Positions 45,880-56,275 of a stretch of DNA of 64,000 nucleotides are shown here, in pieces (positions within the stretch are counted from its first letter, which is position 1; every line of letters starts with the position of its first letter). Below the pieces are notes generated by a model. That model was not told the DNA's origin. It ran no database searches and worked only from the letters and a program-made list of their open reading frames with translations. A program made the translations under genes and the position numbers. Source of the DNA: Akebia trifoliata (taxonomy: Eukaryota; Streptophyta; Magnoliopsida; Ranunculales; Lardizabalaceae); contig CM030710.1 of assembly GCA_017979445.1 (NCBI GenBank), forward strand, positions 14,928,248 through 14,992,247, written 5' to 3'.

Positions 45880-46640
45880 CATATCCATTTCAACTGGGTC
45901 CATGACCCAGATCCATATCCAGTTTAACTGGGTCCACGACCCATATTCATTTCAATTGGGTCCACGACCCAGATCCATTTCAACTGGGTCCACGACCCAG
46001 ATCTAAATCAATTCCAATTGGGTCCATGACCCAGATCCATATCCATTTCAACTAGGTCCATGACCCAGATCCATATCCATTTTTACTGAGTCCACGACCC
46101 AGATCCATTTTCAACTGGGTTTACGACCTAGATTCCTTTCAACTGGGTTCACGATCCAGATCCATTACAACTAGGTCCACAATCCAAATCCATTCCAACT
46201 GGGTCCATGACCCAGATCCATATCCAGTTCAACTGGGTTCACGACCCAGATCCAAATGCATTTCACCTGGGTTTACAACCCAGATCCATTACAAATGGGT
46301 CCACAACCCAGATCCATTTTGAACTAGGTTTACGACCCATATCCGTTTCAACTGGGTCCACGAACCAGATCCATTACAATTGAGTCCACGACTCAGATCC
46401 ACTATAATTGGGTCTACGACTCAGATCTAGTTCAAATGGGTTCACGAACCAGATCCAAATCCATTTCAACTGGGTCCATGACCCAGATCCATTTTCTACT
46501 GGGTCCACGTCCCAGATCCAGTTCAACTAGGTTCACAACCTAGATCCAAAGCCATTTCAGCTGGGTTTACAACCCAGATCCACTACAATTGGGTCCACAA
46601 CCCAGATCCGTTTCAACTGGGTCTAAGACCCAGATCCACT
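45880..46640 (+). repeat. RE5 leader array 1 (about 33-40 bp units, over 20)
   Basis: Units of variable length built on CTGGGTCCACGACCCAG, a perfect 7-bp inverted repeat with a 3-base loop (for example 45984-46000), separated by AT-rich ATCCATTTCAA-type linkers. Variants keep the pairing (see findings). Confidence 0.9.
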
Positions 46641-46959
46641 ACAAACCGGATTTGTATCCAATTTTGAACCAAGTCCATGATCTAACAAAGATAACAACCG
46701 ATCAATCAACTCAAGTGAATTCAATCCTTTAAAAAAAAAAGATTTTAAAAGCGCCAATTATAGTCCTTGATCAAAGTCGATGCCTATAAAGATCTTGCCC
46801 TATTGAGACGAGGGGGGTAGACTATGTCTATTCAAGGAAATGAGGTGATTTAAGAGTGCCATTATGTGCCGCCTCTTCCCTAGAGATCTGCCTGGCCGGA
46901 GTTGATTTCAGATAACTGAATTGCAGACTACAAAAACATGGCATATTCCAACTCGATTT

Positions 46960-47720
46960 ATCTCAAAAATTATTTTTCAAAATATTTTATCGACTCCGTG
47001 TCGATGCCAGTCCCGTGCTGATGTAATTACTTTTTCAAAATATTTTCCCGACTCCGTGTCGATGCTAGCTCCGTGCTGATGAAATTATCTTTTCAAAATG
47101 TTTTCCCGACTCCGTGTTGATGCCAGCTCCGTGTTGATGAAATTATTTTTTCAAAATATTTCCTGACTCCGTGTTGATGCCAGCTCCGTGCTGATGAAAT
47201 GACTTTTTCAAAATATTTTCCCGACTTCGTGTCGATGCCAGCTCTGTGCTGATGAAATTATTTTTTCAAAATGTTTTCCCGACTCCTTATTGATGCCAGC
47301 TCCGTGTTGATGAAATTACTTTTTCAAAATGTTTTCCCGACTCCGTGTCGATGCCAGCTCTGTGCTGATGAAATGACTTTTTCAAAATGTTTTTCCGACT
47401 CTGTGTCGATGCCAACTCCATGTTAATGAAATGATCTTTTCAAAAATATTTTACCGACTCCGTGTCGATGCCAGCTTCGTGCTGATGCCAACTCCGTGTC
47501 GAGTCCAACTCCGCGCTAAGATAATTCCATTTTCAAAATATTTTATCGACTCCGTGCTGATGTAATTACGTTTTCAAAATAATCCACCGACGCCATGTCA
47601 ATGCTAGCTCCGTGCTGATGCCAACTCCGTGTTGATGCCGACTCCGTGTCAATGCCAGCTCCGTGCTGATATAATTCTTTAAAAAAAAATACTTCACCAA
47701 CTCCATGTTGATGCTGGTTC
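46960..47720 (+). repeat. RE5 leader array 2 (about 60 bp units, about 12)
   Basis: Units contain CGACTCCGTGTCGATGCC followed by AGCTCCGTGCTGATG and a T/A-rich spacer TTTTTCAAAATATTTTCC. Both halves are 4-bp stems around a TCCGT loop. The 47455-47670 part is rearranged, with several half units in a row. Confidence 0.9.
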
Positions 47721-47909
47721 TGCGTCGAGAAATTACTTTTTTGTAAAACTCATAATAAACAACTTTACCTGACCTAATAAAACATCATGCATCTTTACTT
47801 TTGTAAACAAGATAGTAACGCTTGGTCTTCTGTACCAACAGGTGGCTAAACGAAATAATATAAGCAGCCAGAAGTACCTCCATATTTTCTTAAATCATCT
47901 ATACTTACC

Positions 47910-50442
47910 ATGAGTTCTTTTGAATCGGCACAGCCCACAGCGGTCGAAACATCAGGTATCGATTCACACATGGTAGCACTATTGAAAATAATCGAGAGGC
48001 AAGAAAAGATAGTAAGTACCGTGTTAGCCAACGCCAGCATCATACAAGCCCAAACAACGCAGCACCATACGTCTAGATCAAATCAGGATCTACCCAAGCA
48101 ACCTCCACAGGGACCATAGACCACCATGCCACTTGTAGTGCCTGAATACCAGGGCCCCCCGCTCTATATTCCATATAATCGACCATTCCCTATGGGCATT
48201 CCTGATGACGAATGCGAGTACAGGGCCATAGACGCCAAAAACGTGACTGATGAAAAATTGGCTTAACAAACTGAGTCTTTGTAAGAAGAGATGAGAAGAA
48301 TGAAAGGCCTCAATACTATGAGTGGAACTCAGTTCAAGGACTTCTGCTTCTACCCCAATGCTCATTTACCAGCCAAGTTCAAATGTCCGTAGTTCGAGAA
48401 ATATAACGGAATAGGGTGTCCTCTGTCGCATCTAAAGTTATATTGTGGATCCATGTGCCGATATGGCGAAGACGACAGGCTGTTGGTACAATTATTTCAG
48501 AGGAGTTTGACGGGGCCGACGCTCAAATGGTTTTCTAGATTGGATCATACGCTCATCAATAATTGGTAGGACCTAGCTGAGATGTTCTAGCAAAATTACT
48601 AGTTCAATACAGATGTTGGTCCAGATCGGAACAACATGGCCAAGATGACAGGAAAGCAACGGGAAACGGTGAAAGAGTATGCATAGAGATGGCGAGAGTC
48701 AGCCTCACAAGTAAGGCCTGCAATGACCGAGCAAGAGATGAATACCACGTTTATCTCGACACTAGGGCATGCCTTCTATACTTATCTGGTGGGGCACACC
48801 ACAAGCACATTCTCGAATCTAGTACAAGTAGCAGACCGGGTCGAGGATGGGATCAGAACCAATCTGATATTTGATTTCACAAGTCTAGGGACAACAACAG
48901 GAATCCCTTCTCAGAGAAAGCTAGTGCCTACGGGAAAGAAGAGGGAAGAACCACAAGTTAACAACGTACAGCCAAATCGACCCATCTTCATCTCTTCACC
49001 AGCACCAAGACCACAAGCACCATCAACTTCATGGGCACCAGCACCGCCAACATGGAACCCTGCACCTCAAAACCAATTCAGGGCAAACCCTCCACCAGTC
49101 GCACAACAGGCACCACTATATGGGCAGAACCATCAGGCACGACCCAACAGGGTGAATAGAATGTTCACTAGGTTATCTATGACACTATCAGAATTACTAC
49201 CAATATTGCTCAGGGGTGAATATCTTACAAAACGTCCACCAAATCCCAGGGCTGTTAAAGGGCCAGGGTATAACCCCAAATTGTTCTACGAATTTCACAT
49301 GGGTGCACCAGGGTACTCTACAGATCAATGCTGGCAGCTCAAACATCAAGTACATAATTTGATCGATAGGAAGGCCCTCATCCTAGATGGACCTGCCAAC
49401 CCGTCCCAACAACATAACATCAATCAAAACCTCCTACCTACTCATAATGGAGAGGGGAGCGGGCATAGAATAAATGTCGTTTGCGGAGAACTCGACTTCA
49501 ATCCCTCAGATTTGATAGCGCCTATCGGGGCAAAAATCAGGGTCCACTTAACAAAGGAATCAAAGACGTCAACGGTTAAAACAGTCTACCACTATACAAC
49601 AAACCCATCTCAAGATTCACAATTGCCTCTCAGATTGGCCGACCTTACTATCCATCCCACTCATCAAAATACTACTACCCGACTACCTTTACTTATACCT
49701 TACGGATCACCGAACCATCAAAATTCGACCCGACCTCCTCTTGTTATACCCTACATACTGTCAAGTTCTCAAGGATCAACCCGACCCCCCTTCATATACT
49801 ATGCACTTCGTCTTCACGTCCACCGCTCGTCATTTCATACACTCCATCAACTCTTCACGTAACTCCTCCCACCACCACTACATCCAAATCATCACCACCA
49901 CTACATCCAAATCATTACCACCACCCCTCATTCTCAATGTAAAACCCGATCCACCTCCCATGACCATACCCTCACCTAAACCATTCCCCTATAGTTCCAA
50001 CCAGACAGTTCTCTGGAGTTACGAGACCACTATCACCACAACCATGGGGGTTGAAACCATCAAGAAAGTAAATATCGACCATATGAAAAGGGCAGGGAGG
50101 TGTCAGAAATTACCAGAAAATGGGGTAAACATCAAGGAAGAAAAAAAAGGGATTGCAAAAGAGGTAATAGATGAAGAAAAAAGGAAGGCAAAAGGAAAGG
50201 GTATGTTGTACAAAGATGACAAGACAGAAGAGAAGGCAAAAGTGACGGACAAAGAGGCTGCAGACTTCATTAAGCTCATTCGAAAAAGTGAGCATAATAT
50301 AGTGGACCAATTGAATAAACAGTCGGCTCAAATTAGTATTCTAGGTCTGATACAGGAGTCAGAAGAGCACCAAGAAGTACTATTAACAATTCTAGGGAAG
50401 TCGCATGTACCTACAACCACTTCGCCTGCACAACTAGAATAG
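47910..50442 (+). pseudogene. RE5 gag
   Basis: Begins ATG (MSSFESAQPTAVETSG). From 47910 to 49862 one single frame is kept for 651 codons but with eight stops: TAG at 48117, 48390, 48567, 48588, 48600, 48684 and TAA at 48264, 48282. Capsid motifs: PKQPPQGP, FEKYNGIGCPLSHLKLY, LVQLFQRSLTGPTLKWFSRL, RWRESASQVRPAMTEQEM, FISTLGHAFYTYLVG. The modified finger FYEFHMGAPGYSTDQCW has Tyr at the first Cys position. A frameshift near 49800-49950 moves the C-terminal part (KPFPYSSNQTVLWSYE, Lys/Glu-rich stretch, ADFIKLIRKSE) to the frame that continues into protease. Confidence 0.9.
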
Positions 50443-50457
50443 ACAATAGGTCAGATC

Positions 50458-50847
50458 ATGGCCCCTAATCCTATTATCTTCACAGAGAGTGAATTTGTGC
50501 CTAAAGGACGGGGGCACGTTGAGCGATTGAATATCATGGTCATGTGCAAGGGCATGATGGTTGCTAGGGTACTAATTGATAATGGCTTGGCCCTCAATAT
50601 CTGTCTGTTTGAAACCTTCAAAAAACTCAATGCCGATTGGTCACATGTCAAGCCAAACAACAAGGTTGTTCGAGGCTTCGATAGTTCAAGAAAAGACTCT
50701 TTGGGAGAAGTAGACCTATCGATTACTATAGGTCCTTGCACCTTTGAGGTAACGTTTGAAGTCATGGAAATATCGATGACCTTCAGCTTGTTGCTGGGCA
50801 GACCGTGGATCCACATAGCAGGGGCTGTATCTTCTTCTCTACACTAG
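50458..50847 (+). pseudogene. RE5 protease
   Basis: 130-codon open piece in the same frame as the end of gag, separated from it by a TAG at 50440. Active-site region VARVLIDNGLALNICLFETF (DNG is the usual triplet in this lineage), second half FSLLLGRPWIHIAGAVSSSLH, then TAG at 50845 in the place where the family normally has Gln before RVKF. Cuts the Gag-Pol polyprotein. Confidence 0.88.
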
Positions 50848-51294
50848 AGGGTCAAATTCACTATAGGGTAGAGAATGATATTGGTACTAGCAGAAAATCT
50901 CATTCCGATCGGGAGAGCTTCGGATGTGCCATTCATCGATATTGAGCTGACAAAAGATAAAACACTTTACCATTCATATCAGTTTGCTGCTATTAACCAT
51001 GTGGAAAAAGGGAAGGAGAAGGTGAAAGTGAAACTATCAAGAACAAATTTGATGATCGGACGAGTTCTGAAGAAAGTAGGTTACCGACCCAGGCAAGGGT
51101 TGGGACCGAAAGGGAAAGGGAAAGCTGCACTGGTCGAAGCAAAAAAACACACTCCTTATTTCGGGCTGGGGTTTAGACCCACGAAAAAGGACAGCAGAAA
51201 TGAACGACAAGAAAAAAAAACTTCGAGTAGTAAGAAAGCAAAATCGAGAACCAAATGTTTGGAATCTGAGCAAGGTCCCTCACATCAGTGTTAG
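50848..51294 (+). pseudogene. RE5 post-protease region with G-patch domain
   Basis: Continues the protease frame after a second TAG (50869). The G-patch is at residues 60-101 counted from the ATG at 50875 (nt 51052-51178): VGYRPRQGLGPKGKGKAAL followed by YFGLGFRP, matching the Gly-rich consensus with its GLG pair. G-patches bind or activate nucleic-acid enzymes and are known after protease in betaretroviruses and in several plant retroelement polyproteins. A Lys/Ser-rich segment follows and the frame is lost near 51230-51290. Confidence 0.8.
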
Positions 51295-52287
51295 TTTCCC
51301 GAAGTCTCAAACTAGACCTGACAGCTTATCAGAACCATCGGCAACAAAATCAGTAAGAAAGCCAAAAGCGGTAAATTTCAAACCTTTGCACATTCAAGAA
51401 GACTCAGTTGTTAAGTCCCAGTCATCCTTCGTAGAAGGCATTGATGATCTATTCAATGGGGATTCCAATGAAAGTTTATCAGAGACTGCTCTAGAATCTA
51501 CAAAGGTGGAAATCATCAAAAGTAAGGGGAACGAATCACCCTTCCCCACAGGCATCGACTGGGCATCAGTCATCATACCACCAAACTTAGGAGGGACTAT
51601 GCCCCAATCTAACAACAATTAATCGGAGATAATAGTCATCTCCGAACCACCGACCAAATCACCCAACAAATCACTTTCACATCTCATTCGCCCCCTCAGA
51701 GAAGGAAAAGTTCTGAACAACTGGGAAGAATTCCTATTAACCCTTGAGGCTGCTGAGGCCTTAAAAAAATATCGTTAATCGAATCTAGTTTGTCCGAGGA
51801 TCATAACGAGCCCTCGTCCTCGGGTAAAAGACTGTTTTGAGGGCTTCTTATCTTTACTAATGAATTTGCATGATTGTTCTTCTTATTTCAGATATCCAGA
51901 AAATCACAAAAAAAATAAATATTCCTCAAAAATCAAAAAAATTTCAAAAGATAAAAAAATCAAAAATCATTCAAAATTATAAAAAAGTAGATTTTTTTCA
52001 AAAATAAAAAAAAGATGTCTAGATCAAATGAATACCTAGATAAAACATAATTTGAAAGGGATGAGTATGATTTCGATCTTGAACTCGACTTCGACCTCAT
52101 GGGAATCGAAGAAGAATCTGAGGATGAAATGGAATACCTACCCAAAGAAATCAAAGATTGGGTAGAACGTCACGAGAAAGGTGTTCAGCCAAGCATTGAG
52201 GATACAGATTCAATTAATCTTGGTACCAAAGAAGACCCACGAATTGTCAAGATCGGAGTCTTACTGACACAATAATAAAGGGAAAGA
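51295..52287 (+). other. RE5 spacer between G-patch and RT
   Basis: 51200-51622 is open in another frame (NVWNLSKVPHISVSFPKSQ, WASVIIPPNLGGTMPQ), followed by AT-rich sequence with A-runs (51900-52020) and an acidic segment (about 52020-52260, EEESEDEMEYLPKEIKD-type). This variable spacer is typical for Ogre/Tat pol. No domain recognised. Confidence 0.6.
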
Positions 52288-53121
52288 ATGATCAAACTCT
52301 TACAAGATTATCAAGATGTCTTTACATGGTCGTATAGGGATATGCCTGGGTTAGACATAGATCTTGTTGTACACAAGCTGCCAATTACTCTTGGAAGCAA
52401 GCCGATCAAGCATAAATTGATAAGATTAAAGCTAGAATGGACCCTCAAGGTTAAAGATGAGGTCATGAAGCAGTTCGAAGTCGGATTTCTTACAGTCTCT
52501 ATGTACCCTGAGTGGCTGGCTAACGTCGTTCTAGTACCTAAGAAAGATGGGAAGGTACGCATGTGTGTTAACTATCGAGACCTGAACAAAACCAGTCATA
52601 AGGATGATTTTCCACTACCACACATCGACACTCTAGTCGACAGTATAGCAGGGCATGGTATGTTCTCATTCATGGATGGCTTTTCAGGTTATAATCAGAT
52701 AAAAATGGCTGAAAAAGACCAGGAAAAAATTGCATTCATCACACCATGGGATACTTTTCACTACAAAGTCATGCCATTCGGGCTGAAGAATGCAGGGGCG
52801 ACTTACCAACGGACAATGACCGCGTTATTCCATGATATTATTCATAAAGAAATGGAAGTCTACGTAGACAACATGATCGCTAAATCTGGCATTGAAGAAA
52901 ATCATCTGGTGAATCTAAAGAAGTTGTTTAACAGGCTGAGAAAGTACAGTTTAAGACTTAACCCTGCAAAATGTGTATTCGGGGCAACATCGACCAAGCT
53001 ACAGGGGTTCATTGTCAGCATAAGAGGTATTGAGATAGATCCGATAGAGACCAAGTATATCCTCGAGATGAAAGCACCCGTTTCAGAGAGAGATGTTCGG
53101 ATATTCTTGGGAAGAATTTAG
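52288..53121 (+). pseudogene. RE5 reverse transcriptase
   Basis: 277-codon open stretch covering most of the RT: DVFTWSYRDMPGLDIDLVVH, MYPEWLANVVLVPKKDGKV, NYRDLNKTSHKDDFPLPHID, FSFMDGFSGYNQIKM (catalytic Asp 130), VMPFGLKNAGATYQRTM, then YVDNMIAKS at residues 192-195 where the invariant motif is YVDD. The codon at 52870-52872 is AAC, so the second Asp of the active site is Asn and polymerase activity is expected to be lost. A TAG at 53119 replaces the Gln of KIQYIS (seen intact in RE2). Confidence 0.92.
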
Positions 53122-53376
53122 TATATCAGTTGGTATATTGCTCAACTCATACCTATCTGTGAGCCAGTCTTCAAGCTACTGAGGAAAGATACGCCAAAGA
53201 AATGGAACAAAGACTGTTAGGAAGCATTCGACAAGATTAAGCAATATTTGTTCAATCCACCAGTCTTGGTCCCTCTACTCTAGGACGACCTTTGCTGATG
53301 TACATCTCAGTTCAAGAAACGTGAATGGGGTGTGTACTAGGGCAACATGATGAATCAAGACGGAAGGAACAGGTCA
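53122..53376 (+). pseudogene. RE5 RNase H, start only
   Basis: Continues the RT frame with ISWYIAQLIPICEPVFKLL and KKWNKDC, then TAG at 53218 in place of the Gln of NCQEAF (RE2). After a small deletion near 53280 the reading continues GRPLLMYI, MGCVLGQHDES. Cut off by the N gap at 53377. Confidence 0.85.
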
Positions 53377-53476
53377 NNNNNNNNNNNNNNNNNNNNNNNN
53401 NNNNNNNNNNNNNNNNNNNNNNNNNNNNNNNNNNNNNNNNNNNNNNNNNNNNNNNNNNNNNNNNNNNNNNNNNNNN
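53377..53476. other. Assembly gap (100 N)
   Basis: Exactly 100 Ns, the convention for a gap of unknown length. Left side is RE5 RNase H; right side restarts in the RE4 LTR at a position corresponding to 34361. Confidence 0.98.
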
Positions 53477-53662
53477 GTTGGTGCCTAACACCTTCCAATC
53501 CCGTAACATGATCCCCGAATTCAGTTTTTTTTTGGTTTTAGATTAGTTTTTATCCGTTTAGAGTCATTGATCGGTTCCTAGACCGTAATAACTAGGTGGC
53601 GACTCCCAAACCTCAAGGGTTAAAAGCGGATCCGCGCACCCCGCGGATCGAGGGCGCTTTCA
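53477..53662 (+). repeat. RE4 LTR fragment (last 186 bp)
   Basis: Identical by eye to 34361-34546, beginning right after the gap with GTTGGTGCCTAACACC and ending GCGCTTTCA. Confidence 0.9.
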
Positions 53663-56275
53663 GGATGCTGTAATACATTGGTGATCAAGAGGCCGGCTTT
53701 AACAAGACTCTGAAGAATCAAATCAGGAAATGTTTCTTTATAAATAGTGCAAAAAGGTTCGGGTTTTCTATCCTAAGAACTCTTAGGAATTCCTCAATTC
53801 CTAAGTTGGGTGTCGAAGGATTTGATGTTTGATATACTGAGAATAAAAAAATACATCTTAATGTTCAAAATTACGAATATATCAATCTCCATTCATCATT
53901 CATGATAAAAAAAAATTGTTGAAAACAATCACAATCACCATTGAAAAGCCTAATTATGTGAAGTAGATGAGAAAAATGGGAGTTCAGGTATTTCAAAAAT
54001 ATTACAATACGAGATGAGGTCAAGAGACTATTAAATGAAGAAAAATTTACTAAATGAATGATTAAGAGACATTTCAAAACTTAAGAACTATTTAAAAAGA
54101 AATCCCTTTGCCAGGTCCTTCAAGTAATTTTTCCTTCAAACTAATGACTTCTCTCTAACCTTGTTCTACTTTTCTAGTGTGATAAAATGAACCTAGCTGT
54201 TCTCATTTTCAAATTACACAAAAAAAAAAACCCTTAAATTTTGCCTCTTAAAACTACTCATCTTCAAATTCTCCAATCTTTCTAATAAATTTATTTTTAA
54301 TCTATTTAACCTCTTTCTTATACCAATAGTTTTAAAACTTATTTTACTCAAGTCTTCTTTTCTAAAATATTAAAATGACCTAAATGCCTTTGAATTTTCT
54401 CTCAAAATACTAGTCATCTTCAAATTCTTCGACTTATCAGGTAAATATAATTTGCTCTCTACAAGAAAATCCAGGCTTTTACCCTTTGCCCCGGCTAATA
54501 TCAATAACATGCAAAAGTAAGGATGTTTGAATTAGTTCTCATACCAATTATTAAATGGATTTCCAAATGCTCGGACTAAGATGGATAGTAAAAAAAAAAA
54601 AAAAAGCAGCAATAAAAAGTAAAATAAGGAGACGATTCTATTTATGAAAGAAGGTGCATATCCATTATATAATTAAATGGGATTTTCCATTCCCAGTTTG
54701 TAAATATCAAAAAATGCATACCCATTTTAGTATTTCCATATGATATAAATTTAACAAATCGGTTGCAAGAAACGATGCATGCACAGATTTCATCGTTATC
54801 CATATAAGCAACACCGTCACTCACTCACTTACTAATTCCAACATCTTTTTTCATATCATATTGAAATTATGCTTATCGTCATATAGATTCTGATTACTGA
54901 AATCAGTGGTCCCTAAAGACTAATAAGGATATTAAAACAAAATAAAAATATTAAAGACATCAGAAGATAAGCCATGTTATCCAATCCACCATTATATTAA
55001 TTTACTTGCTCCGATCGAGTTTCTGTCAGGTTGGGGTGGCAGTGGACTTCAAATCTCGCGATACGTGCTAAATAAAATAAGGGGGCGCGCTATTGTCACC
55101 CACTTTATTTTAGATCGCTACACCCACTTACTGTTTTCACCTACTGTACTAGTGGGTGTATGCAGCGAAAGAGCTCTCTCTTACCCCCCACCGATTTGTT
55201 TTAAAACATGATAGTAACCTATTGAACAGAGCTCCGTCTTACCCTCCTCATCCTTTCAATTTTTTGAAGTCGATTTCACTATCTTCCATTGGTCAAGCTA
55301 TCCTCTGGACCTCTTGAGGACCTATTGAACTTTCTCAAAGCCTCCTCAACATCGTCATTTTCGGTTTGAGGCTCTACACATTATAATTTACTTTAAGGCC
55401 TCTTCAATCAAGCATGTAAGTTATAAAAGAGGTCTCATTCGATTAATAAATGGCAGGGCCTTGCTTCACTTGTTTATGAAGGTTCACAAGAACCTTCATT
55501 TCTTAGTATAATATAAAGGATTTTGACACAAACCCGTCAAGCCCATTTATTACAAAATCTCTCTCATATTACATTGACCCTTTGGGGGAATTGTCAAAAC
55601 TTATAGCAGAGCACAATTATTCTTGGAGGAGGGTTGGTGGCGGCGCAGCGGCTCTTGGTCAATAGTTGCCTCTTAGTTCCGCTCATGGCGGAAAATGACC
55701 ATATGACCATAGAAACTCACATATCAACAAATGAACTGAGAGTCAACTAACATCAATTTTTAACACAATATATTAATCATGCAAGTTAAAATCTGGATTT
55801 TTGTTAGTTTATTACTATACACTTGAAGTGTATGTCACATGTTTGATGAAATGACTATAGGAGGCATTCTAGTAATTTATACATGTAATGATATACGTAA
55901 ATTTTCTCATTCACTTTTACATTATTTTTTTAGCAATTTTTACACGTCAAAGATAGACTGCCTCGTATAGGAGGCGTCATGTTACTTTCACCACCACACA
56001 ACCCACAATTCTAGAGGCTGAAATGAAGAAGTTGGACCCTCACAACGTGTAGCAGACATGATGGTCGATAGGGAGGGATTTCCTGGTTGTCCCATTGATC
56101 CATCGATTCTTCAGAGTCCACATTGCTTCATATATTTGGGTTGGGGATGTATATATATATATATGCTATAATTAATATTTTTTTTTTATAATTTGTGATG
56201 GATGAATGTTTTGCAATTTTTGTATTATGAATATCTATATATGAAAGAGAAATTTTGTGGTGTGTACAACATATA
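53663..56275. other. Block without recognised genes, second copy
   Basis: Copy of 34547-37158. Differs by a C at 56165 (T in copy one) and one extra T in a T-run near 56180. No genes seen. Confidence 0.5.

Larger units (their letters stand above)
44761..47909 (+). other. RE5 5' leader
   Basis: Long untranslated leader with no credible ORF. It holds a small CATCCGTRTTT...ACGG repeat (45455-45600), an (AAAAGR)n run (45785-45835) and two large hairpin-forming arrays described separately. Confidence 0.75.
42247..53376 (+). mobile_element. RE5: Ogre/Tat-type retrotransposon cut by assembly gap
   Basis: 5' LTR, primer site, 3.1 kb leader, gag, protease, G-patch, RT and the start of RNase H are in order on the plus strand. 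The sequence ends in RNase H at the 100-N gap, so integrase and 3' LTR are not seen. PBS sequence, G-patch, DNG protease and 2.5 kb LTR fit the Ogre/Tat lineage. Confidence 0.88.

Noticed and set aside
47910..49862. Alternative genetic code or readthrough in RE5 gag because of many TAG codons in one frame
   Set aside because: TAA stops and later frameshifts are also present, RE2 keeps Gln at two of the sites, and RT carries an inactivating change; ordinary decay with biased mutation is simpler.
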